Notes under the pieces: generated by a model
The model's database searches: none
What the model was told of the DNA's origin: nothing
The model's input: the letters and a program-made list of their open reading frames with translations, nothing else
Made by a program: the position numbers and the translations under genes
Origin: Chloracidobacterium sp. UBA6041
Lineage (GTDB): Bacteria > Acidobacteriota > Blastocatellia > Pyrinomonadales > Pyrinomonadaceae
Direction: 5' to 3'
Length of the DNA stretch: 6,450 nucleotides
Assembly: GCA_002427845.1 (NCBI GenBank)
Contig: DIYZ01000124.1
Location: 1-6,450, forward strand
Part shown: in pieces, positions 1 through 6,400 of the stretch
How positions within the stretch are numbered: the first letter of the stretch is position 1
Layout: every line of letters starts with the position of its first letter

Positions 1-2
1 GC

Positions 3-1124
3 ATCGAGCAACTTAAACAACAGGCTTTTACCTTAATTAAACAAACCAGGTATACGGAGGCGCTGCCTCTGCTGGAGAAGCTAGCCACTGCCGAACCTGA
101 TAGCGCCTTGATTCATTACTATCTCGGTTTCTCGCTATTTGGGCAGGCTACGAATACGAAAGACGAAGCGGCCCGGAAGACACTTCGCATCCGGGCGCGC
201 AAGGAGTTCATAAAAGCGAAGGACCTCGGCATCGAGGAACCAAACATTGACGCTCTTATTCAGTCTTTGCCTCTCGATGGTTCCGACGGGGGCGCGTTTT
301 CAGCAAACGCTGCAGCGAATTCTTTGATGGAGCAGGCCGAAGCTCTCTTCTCGCAAGGCAAGGTCGAGGAGGCGCTAAAAAACTACGAGAAGGCGCTGAC
401 ACTCGATCCAAAGCTTTACCATGCGGCGCTTTTCGCCGGCGACGTATTTACGCAGAAAGGCGATTACGCGCAAGCCGAAGTCTGGTACAAGCGCGCAATC
501 GCTATTGACCCGAACAGAGAAACGGCCTATCGCTATTCGGCAACGCCCTTGATGAAGCTGGGGAAAACTGACGCCGCGCGCGATCGTTACGTGGAAGCTT
601 TCATCACCGAGCCTTACAACTCATTCGCGCGAGCCGGCCTGGTCCAATGGGGTCAAATGACAAACACCACTCTGGCGCATCCCCGGATCGACATCCCCAC
701 CAACGTCACTTTTGACGAAAAGGGTGACGCCAGGATTGATCTCGATGCGAGCGCGTTGACCGGCGGCAAAGATGACGGGTCGTTTGCCTGGATCTCATAT
801 GGCGCCACGCGCTCGATTTGGAGAAAAGAAAGTTTCGCCAAAAAATTTCCGAATGAGCACGTCTACCGTCACAGTCTGGCCGAAGAGGCGGAGGCCCTGC
901 GCAGCGTTATCACACTCGCAACTGCCGACAAAAAGGTGAAGAGCCTGAGTCCTTCCCTCGCAAAACTGAAAAAGCTAAATGACGAAGGCTTGCTCGAAGC
1001 CTATATCCTGATGGCAAATGCCGATGCGGGCATCTCGAAAGATCATCCCGCATATCTCAGGGAAAACCGCGATAAGCTGCGCCGTTATGTTATGGAGTAT
1101 GTTTTGACCGGCGGCGGGAACTAG
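3..1124 (+). CDS. TPR-repeat protein with unclassified C-terminal domain (5' partial)
   Basis: The frame is open from the left edge to the TAG at 1122-1124, giving 373 residues with no start in view. A TTG at 108 is an internal leucine codon, because the 35 codons before it read as a good TPR helix pair (a 'RYTEALPLLEKL' helix then 'AEPDSA'). TPR-like units lie at about residues 5-50, 105-135, 139-170 and 173-205; the middle ones carry classic features such as 'GKVEEALKNYEKALTLDP' and 'GDYAQAEVWYKRAIAIDP'. TPRs form alpha-solenoid protein-binding scaffolds. Residues 225-373 are not TPR: they hold a 'GSFAWISYGATRSIWRKE' segment, a charged helical region and a conserved-looking 'RENRDKLRRYVMEY' end. 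I recall similar ends on acidobacterial TPR proteins but know no function for them. Location cannot be judged because the N-terminus is missing. The gene converges on the minus-strand operon, with 112 bases between the stop codons. Confidence 0.9.
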   Translation: MEQLKQQAFTLIKQTRYTEALPLLEKLATAEPDSALIHYYLGFSLFGQATNTKDEAARKTLRIRARKEFIKAKDLGIEEPNIDALIQSLPLDGSDGGAFSANAAANSLMEQAEALFSQGKVEEALKNYEKALTLDPKLYHAALFAGDVFTQKGDYAQAEVWYKRAIAIDPNRETAYRYSATPLMKLGKTDAARDRYVEAFITEPYNSFARAGLVQWGQMTNTTLAHPRIDIPTNVTFDEKGDARIDLDASALTGGKDDGSFAWISYGATRSIWRKESFAKKFPNEHVYRHSLAEEAEALRSVITLATADKKVKSLSPSLAKLKKLNDEGLLEAYILMANADAGISKDHPAYLRENRDKLRRYVMEYVLTGGGN

Positions 1125-1137
1125 ACGAAAGCAGTGT

Positions 1138-1227
1138 GATTAGCAAACCGCACGGAGAAACGGGACAGATGCAAAAGAAAAGAGGCGGGCCAACGTCAAT
1201 TGGTCCGCCACAAACCTTTTGCTAATC
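1138..1227. repeat. Perfect 10-bp inverted repeat enclosing the convergent terminator
   Basis: The left arm GATTAGCAAA (1138-1147) and right arm TTTGCTAATC (1218-1227) are exact reverse complements. One G-T and one G-C pair can extend the stem outward (1136-1137 with 1228-1229). A second arm, GCAAAAG at 1171-1177, can instead pair with CTTTTGC at 1216-1222, so the two outer foldings compete for the same right arm. Both enclose the hairpin at 1184-1209. The repeat fills the gap between two converging stop codons. It could be part of a larger terminator fold or a small degenerate palindromic element. I see no clear target-site duplication. The pairing is certain; its role is not known. Confidence 0.55.
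1184..1209. terminator. Probable bidirectional intrinsic terminator
   Basis: GGCGGGCCAA (1184-1193) pairs with TTGGTCCGCC (1200-1209) in a 10-bp stem with one G-U pair and a six-base loop. For minus-strand transcription the stem is followed by TCTTTTCTTTT (reverse complement of 1173-1183), a good U-rich tail, so it should end the operon whose last stop is at 1237. For plus-strand transcription from the TPR gene the tail is weaker: CTTTT at 1216-1220, six bases past the stem. Its position between converging genes fits a shared terminator. It is stronger for the minus strand. Confidence 0.7.
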
Positions 1228-1236
1228 GCTGCAAAG

Positions 1237-1797
1237 TTACGGAGTCGTCTTCTTCGCCTCGTCAGCCTTTCTTACGTAAATCTCACCTCGTGGTATTAGC
1301 CCGGCTCTGTTCGCCAGTGCATAGACCACCGAATCCACCAGGTCTTTGTTATCAAGGCGAAAACTTGCAACTCCCGCTACGCGCGTGTCCGGATCGCTGT
1401 ATTGCAAAGTCACGTAACGTACCTTCGTCTTGATGAAACCAAGCGGAAACCCGAAGTAAGGAATATTCTGGGCGACGGTGGCGGCGCCGGGTCTTCTTTT
1501 CTGAGTGTCGGCAAACGCGGAATTCACAGCGTTGTAAGGAATGAAGAATAGTTCCTTCTGATCCTCGTTGCGAAACAGCAAACGCTGATTCGTGTCGTCA
1601 AAGTTGAGCGTGCCTTCCATAGTTTTGTTGTAACCAAAAATGCCGCCTTCATACTTCGCTTTCACGCTTGGCGGGGCGGGTCGAGGGGCAGCCTTCGAAG
1701 CGTCCGACGCCGTGCTCGTATCAACGGCCCGCGGCCGCTGCGCCTGAACAGCGCCTGCTATGCCGATGGACAGTATCAGGAATCCCATTATCCTCAT
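1237..1797 (-). CDS. Small secreted protein of unknown function
   Basis: The protein has 186 residues and ends at TAA (1239-1237). The open frame extends to a GTG at 1812, but I chose the ATG at 1797-1795 because GGAGGTT lies at the ideal distance before it; the GTG overlaps that site. Residues 1-19 form a signal peptide (a hydrophobic 'GFLILSIGIAGAV' run, then likely cleavage in 'VQA|QRP'). No lipobox cysteine is seen. Residues 20-47 are an Ala/Pro/Ser-rich linker. The rest is one compact domain rich in predicted beta strands, with 'MEGTLNFDDTNQRLLFRN', 'FFIPYNAV', 'IPYFGFPLGFIKTKVRY' and a last helix 'LVDSVVYALANRAGL'. I recall similar acidobacterial hypotheticals but no function. The strand-then-helix plan is compatible with a PH/GRAM-like fold, which is a guess. 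It starts 25 bases after the TPR gene stop, so co-transcription is likely. Confidence 0.85.
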   Translation of the reverse strand: MRIMGFLILSIGIAGAVQAQRPRAVDTSTASDASKAAPRPAPPSVKAKYEGGIFGYNKTMEGTLNFDDTNQRLLFRNEDQKELFFIPYNAVNSAFADTQKRRPGAATVAQNIPYFGFPLGFIKTKVRYVTLQYSDPDTRVAGVASFRLDNKDLVDSVVYALANRAGLIPRGEIYVRKADEAKKTTP

Positions 1798-1803
1798 TCG
1801 AAT

Positions 1804-1810
1804 AACCTCC
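1804..1810 (-). promoter_or_regulatory. Strong ribosome-binding site that sets the start at 1797
   Basis: Minus-strand GGAGGTT sits six bases upstream of the ATG at 1797-1795. It matches the anti-Shine-Dalgarno sequence well. It overlaps the codons after the alternative GTG start at 1812, so that GTG cannot use it. This supports a protein five residues shorter than the longest frame and puts the signal peptide at a normal N-terminal position. Confidence 0.75.
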
Positions 1811-1822
1811 ACACTTTCAGAA

Positions 1823-3064
1823 TTATTTGGCGAATGGCCTCACCCGCTCAGCCGCTTCTTTAAAATCAGAATCCGCCGGCGCCAGACTTAAGCCCTTTTC
1901 ATATGCAGCCAGGGCCTTCGCATATTGCTTGGTAACTTCGTAGGCGTAACCAAGCTCGCGATAGACGTTGATATCATCCGGCGACTTCTGGGCCGCCGTT
2001 TGCAGGGCGGCGATTGCCTTGGGAAAATTCTTCGCGCGCGACTGGGCAATGCCCAGCAGGTAAAACGTCACGCCCTTCGCATCGGGCGCCAGCGTGGCGC
2101 GCTCGAGAGCAGCCGCCGCGCGCGCGTATTGTTCCGAACCAATCAGTGCCTGGCCGAACAATGTTATCGCTGCAGCATCTGTCCTAATCTTAATCAATCC
2201 TTCACCGGCGCGAACAGCGTTTAGGTAATCAGCCGCGGCTTTTGCGCTATCGGTACTCAAGGCTGCTCGTCGCAAATACACCGAAGTCAATAAAGTCCAC
2301 GCGCCGGCGAAACGTGGATCGTTAACCGTAGCGCGGTTTAGCGCGGAGATCGCGGCATCGAGATCGTTTTTACCGACCGCGATCTGGCCCAGGTAGAACA
2401 GCGACAGCGAATCTTTCGGATTGGCTTTAACTACAGCATTGAAACTGCGTTCTGCGTCAACCAGTTTTCCTGTCTTGTATTCAGCCAGACCACGAAAGTA
2501 GAGCAATGCGGGATCTGGTTGCGCGCCCGGCCGCGAGGTGGCGGTAACGAGCAAAGGCAAGGCGCGATCGAATTTTTCCGCGAGTACGAAGGCCTGGGCC
2601 AACGCATCGGCCGTATTGGGATCTTCGCGCTGCGAAACCTTCTGAAGTTCAAGGGCCTTGTCCAAATCGTTTGCGGCTTCCTCATACTGCTTGAGATTCA
2701 GCTCCGCAAAGCCGGCGATCTTCCAGGCTTCGGAATCGTTGGGAAACTGCGCTGCGACATCTTTGGCCTCTTTCGCCGCGGCGGCAAATTGCTTTTGCTG
2801 AAGGAGTTGATAGGCATGAGAAGTGTCGCCAGTGCCCACCGTGTTTACCACGGGCTGCACCGGTTGCACGTCAATCAGCGGACGATTTGAATTGTTCTTA
2901 GCCGTTGGGCTCGGTTTGGGTTCAGGCCTGAGGAGCGGGTCTTCAGCCGGTGTCAGCGGCTGCTTGACGCGTCGCGGCCGGCTCGATTGTGCATTCGCGA
3001 ATGCGGTCAGGCTGAGCGAAACAGCCACTAACGCGAGAAGATTGCGGGAATATTTATTCGTCAT
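1823..3064 (-). CDS. Secreted tetratricopeptide-repeat protein
   Basis: The protein has 413 residues, from ATG (3064-3062) to TAA (1825-1823). A weak ribosome-binding site, GGGGA, lies six bases upstream. Residues 1-25 are a Sec signal peptide: basic start 'NKYSR', hydrophobic core 'NLLALVAVSLSLTAF', and cleavage motif 'ANA|Q'. There is no lipobox. Residues 26-78 form a Pro-rich, low-complexity linker. TPR units follow at about 80-109, 111-142, 150-182, 184-216, 218-250, a degenerate one at 252-294, then 296-329, 332-362 and 364-397. The last ones are clearest, for example 'QYAKALAAYEKGLSLAP'. Such a solenoid would be a periplasmic or surface protein-protein scaffold; it shows no enzyme motif. 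The gene leads a probable operon with the small secreted protein downstream. It lies downstream of the Oar-like gene on the same strand, but a strong terminator separates them. The partner protein is not known. Confidence 0.93.
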   Translation of the reverse strand: MTNKYSRNLLALVAVSLSLTAFANAQSSRPRRVKQPLTPAEDPLLRPEPKPSPTAKNNSNRPLIDVQPVQPVVNTVGTGDTSHAYQLLQQKQFAAAAKEAKDVAAQFPNDSEAWKIAGFAELNLKQYEEAANDLDKALELQKVSQREDPNTADALAQAFVLAEKFDRALPLLVTATSRPGAQPDPALLYFRGLAEYKTGKLVDAERSFNAVVKANPKDSLSLFYLGQIAVGKNDLDAAISALNRATVNDPRFAGAWTLLTSVYLRRAALSTDSAKAAADYLNAVRAGEGLIKIRTDAAAITLFGQALIGSEQYARAAAALERATLAPDAKGVTFYLLGIAQSRAKNFPKAIAALQTAAQKSPDDINVYRELGYAYEVTKQYAKALAAYEKGLSLAPADSDFKEAAERVRPFAK

Positions 3065-3330
3065 ATGGATTCCCCGGGAGAGAGGGTTTAATGCGGCTAA
3101 CTAAACAAGTAAAGCAAAGGGCATGTTTTCGGATGCCGCCCGCGCGGTTTTAGTTCGCCCGGATTTATGAGCCGGGAACTCAATGTAGCGCAAAGTTGTT
3201 GTGTTGGACAAACGTCGGTTTTGCGGCGATTTGCCAGACCCGCTTTAGCTCATCGAAGGTTCGCTAACGGCAACGCGAAGACGCGCGGCGAGTGCCGATG
3301 CCAAACTGAAGCTTGTTAGACACCAAAAGA
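3065..3330 (-). promoter_or_regulatory. Intergenic leader region of the secreted TPR operon
   Basis: I see no coding frame here. The region must hold the operon promoter, since a terminator lies just upstream at 3325-3363. The best sigma-70-like match is minus-strand TTGTCC (3211-3206), an 18-base spacer, then TACATT (3187-3182), four of six matches in each box; this is weak support. If used, it leaves a leader of roughly 110 bases containing two modest hairpins. AGTTC plus CCGG (3152-3162, with a two-base bulge) pairs with 3172-3180 around a nine-base loop, and GGCAT (3120-3124) pairs with ATGCC (3133-3137). The first of these could be an attenuation or stability element. No known riboswitch was recognised. 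Confidence 0.3.
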
Positions 3331-3363
3331 AAGCGGCCGGCTGAATAATTCAGCTGGCCGCTT
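3325..3363 (-). terminator. Strong intrinsic terminator downstream of the Oar-like gene
   Basis: AAGCGGCCGGCTGAA (3331-3345) pairs with TTCAGCTGGCCGCTT (3349-3363) in a 15-bp stem with a single G-U pair and a TAA loop. Read on the minus strand, the GC-rich stem is followed by TTTCTTTT, a textbook U-rich tail. On the plus strand no T run follows, so it acts in one direction. It lies 72 bases past the receptor stop codon, with the inverted repeat pair in between. It should insulate the downstream TPR operon from receptor transcription. Confidence 0.8.
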
Positions 3364-3364
3364 G

Positions 3365-3435
3365 GTAGGACAGACATTCTTGTCTGTCCTTTATATTGGA
3401 CTGTCAAAGAAGACAGGCAAGAATGCTGGTCCTAC
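3365..3435. repeat. REP-like inverted pair of palindromic units
   Basis: The 24-base left unit (3365-3388, beginning GTAGGACAGACATTCTTG) and the right unit (3412-3435) are inverted copies matching at 20 of 24 positions, separated by 23 bases. Each unit is itself a palindrome. The left forms a perfect 10-bp stem (3367-3376 with 3381-3390) around TTCT. The right forms an imperfect 8-bp stem (3412-3419 with 3424-3431) around AGAA, with one mismatch and one wobble. This two-unit, head-to-head design resembles bacterial REP/BIME elements, which are mobilised by RAYT (TnpA-REP) transposases. No such gene is in the window. The element directly abuts the TGA of the receptor gene and lies before its terminator. 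Repeat status elsewhere in the genome is inferred, since only one copy is visible here. Confidence 0.65.
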
Positions 3436-6400
3436 TCAGAAGTTAAGCTTCAGTCCAAACTGAAACTGCCTCGGATCGAAGGCCGCCGTCGGACGGCCAA
3501 AGTAGCGTCCATTGCTGGCGCGCTTGTTGAAGGCGTTAACGTCGTCGAAGCGCGGCGAAGCGGCAGCCTGGTTGAAGCGATTGAAAAGGTTGAAGCCCTC
3601 GGCGATCGCTTCGAGCCGGAACCGTTCGCCCAGCCTGATGGTGCGGGCTACGCGCATGTCGAAAGAGGCATAGCGCTCCGTGATACCGGTGTTGCGTCCG
3701 AGAGACCCGGAGGCGAATGGCGGCGGAATAACGAGCGTCCCGTCGGCAAGCACGCTCGGGCGGTCCGTCTGACTCGTCTGGTCGTTATTGCTATCAACGC
3801 CACTCAGGATATTGAATGGGCGACCTGAGGATATCTCGAAGATCGGCGCCACAATGAAGTCCGCGAGGAAGCTATGCCAACCGCCAGCACCGCGCCAGCC
3901 AGCCGGGGCTGCAAGCACACCACTGAAGACGAAACGGTGGCGCTGATCGAAGAGTGAGTCGGCACGGTCGTTTCGAAGATTACTGGCGTCCTGCGGGAGC
4001 AGCAGTGTCTGCAAATCCGAAGAGTCGTCAATCGAGTGAGACCAGGTATACGAGGCGAGGAACTGGAAGTTGTTTGCGAAGCGCCGCTTCAGCTCGAAAT
4101 TCGCCGCGTGGTAAATAGAGGTGCCATCGGAGACCTGCGCGTTGACGTCGCCGTAGGTGGATACGATTCCCGGCGTGCGCAAGGCGCCCGTCGCTGTCAA
4201 GACACTATTGAATACCGCCGGCGTTACCGCGCCGCCCGTTATAGACTGCACGAAGAAATAGTTTGGTCCACTGAGTCGGAAGAGATTCGCCGCCAACGGC
4301 TGCACGACGGCGCCGCGTGTCGTGATAGAGATCAACCCCGGGATGGGCTGCGCCACGATGTTTGCACAGCCTGAGGGTGACACCGCCAGCGTGTCGGTGG
4401 TGCTGGTGGGCTGAACACCCGTGCAACGCACGTAATTCTGAATCAGCAGAGCGTTGTTCGCCTGATTGAGATTAGTCGGACGCGGCAAATGGTGTGCGCC
4501 GACGAACAGCCAGCTCCCCGACAGCGACATGTTTTTCGTCAACTTTCGTTCGACGGTAACGTTCGCCTGATTGGCATAGGCAAACTCGAAATTCTTCGCG
4601 ACCGGCAACGGAAACGGCAGTGCCGGCCCGAAACCGGGAAACGTCTGATCGTTGAATCGCTGCCGCCCTCGTTGGTAGTCCGTACCAACTGCGACACCCG
4701 GCGTCACAAAAGGTCCGAACGGGCAAACCTGTCCCGGCACGCAAACTGTTCCCTGGAAGATTTGCGCGGCGTTCAGGATCTGGTTTGGGGCGGGATTGCC
4801 TGGGGTGGCAACAAACTGCTGTTGCTGAACGTTGTCGGCGATGTCCGAGTCGAAACCGATAGCCAGAAGCGGATGGTCATAGAAGATACCGTAGGCGGCA
4901 CGCAAGACCGTGTTGCCGTCGTTCTTCAAATCCCAGGCCATGCCGATGCGCGGCGCGAAGTTATTTTTGTCGCTCGGGAAGCCCTGCTGCACCTTGAAGA
5001 AGTCCTCAACATTCTGATTGTCCTGCGCGCTGAGAGAAATGTGCGAGAGTGGATCGGTAAAGGGGCTCGGTGCAATCCGCGTTGTTTGCTCATAGTCGTA
5101 GCGGACGCCGTAGTTCAACGTAAGGTTTGGACGAATCTTCCAGGAGTCCTGCGCAAAGGCTGCGTAGGGACGATTGGAAAGCTTGCTATTGGGATTGCCA
5201 AAGCCCTGAACATAGTTGTTCGGCAGGCCGAGTCCGTACTGCTGGACGGGAGTGAAGTCAGGCGGCGCGCCCGGAAATCCGAAGGGGATGGCGCTTTGTC
5301 CGCCAAAGTTATATACGCCGGCGAAATTCAATTCAAAAGCTGCGTTGACGTGGATGAAAGCGACGTCGCCGCCAAATTTGAAGGCGTGATTGCCGGCTAC
5401 AACATTCAGACTGTCCGTCCATTCATAACGCGTTTCCGTGCGTACCACGGGCGAGAATAGTTCGCGTCCGATGAACGCGGCGCCTGAAATGTTGACGGCA
5501 ACGGCGTCGCCATTCTGCGATCTAAACGTCGCGCGGCGTTCGCCGAAGTTGAACCTCAACTCATTAACCATTTTGCCTGAAAGAGTGGAGGTCAAACTCG
5601 AGACTGCCGCAAAGTCGCGCAGCTTTTGAATTCCGGTGCGCGAAAAATCGTTCTGGCCGAGAGCCTGATTCTGCGACTCCACTTGAATCCCGCTAATCGT
5701 GCTCGGGTTGTAGCCGAAGCGGAAATTGAAGAGGTGATCTTTCGTGATTACGTGGTCCAGTCGAAACGAATTGTAGGTGGTTCGATCGGTGATCGGAAAG
5801 ATTCGTTGCAGATCATTGAGCGGACGAAACGCGATGAACTGTCCCGCCGCGTTTGTCGTTCCCACCGGCACAGGGGCACCCGTCAGAAAGAAGCGTTGTC
5901 CGATCACTGTACCCGCCGGGATTACAACACCGCCGGGACTGCGCAAGGGATTATTGCCGGTGAGTCCGGTGTTGCCGCCGCTCGACGCGAGCGTTGCATA
6001 CTGGATGGCAGCGCCGGCCAATTGCTGTCCGATCGCGATGTTGGCTGGTACACCGGTGCCGATCAGCGTCGCTGCCTGCGTGAGCAGTCCGCTCACATAA
6101 GTCGACTGTGTACCCGTGATGTTGTTGAAGGTCTGCGTAAACGGTAGAAACGGAGCCCCGATGGTCACACTGCTGCCCAGCCCCTGGGCCACATCGCTCG
6201 TGAAGAAACCCGATTCATTACGGCGCCTTTGCTCAAAAGCGAAAAAGAAGAAGGTACGATCGCGATCCAGTGGGCCGCCGAGGGTGGCGCCATACTGAGT
6301 GCGCCTGAAAGGCGGTTTGGCTATCGGCGCAAAAGGGTTGCGAGCTTGAAAGTTCTTGTCTCTGATAAAGCCAAACACATTCCCGTGAAAGTTGTTCGTC

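Noticed and set aside
108..110. TTG as the start of the first TPR protein
   Set aside because: The upstream codons are open to the window edge and encode a good TPR helix pair, so this TTG is an internal leucine.
1138..1227. A MITE-type transposable element bounded by the 10-bp inverted repeat
   Set aside because: No target-site duplication is visible, the arms are short, and the enclosed hairpin is explained as a terminator. It is kept only as an inverted repeat.
1200..1433. A 77-codon plus-strand frame starting inside the terminator
   Set aside because: It overlaps the terminator hairpin and the end of the small secreted protein gene, with no ribosome-binding site and no protein-like features.
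2519..3104. Overlapping plus-strand frames opposite the secreted TPR gene
   Set aside because: They are complements of the TPR coding sequence; the minus-strand product has a signal peptide and regular TPRs, so it is the real gene.
3365..3435. A short CRISPR array
   Set aside because: There are only two units, in inverted rather than direct orientation, and each is a palindrome, so they do not behave as direct repeats with unique spacers.
4489..5460. A 323-codon open frame on the plus strand, opposite the receptor gene
   Set aside because: It is antisense to an unmistakable Oar-like coding sequence. Its translation is Arg/Val-rich without domain features, as expected from the complement of a GC-biased gene.
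5626..6147. A 173-codon plus-strand open frame opposite the receptor N-terminal half
   Set aside because: Its composition is that of an antisense shadow, with no recognisable motif, and it overlaps other plus-strand frames in the same place.
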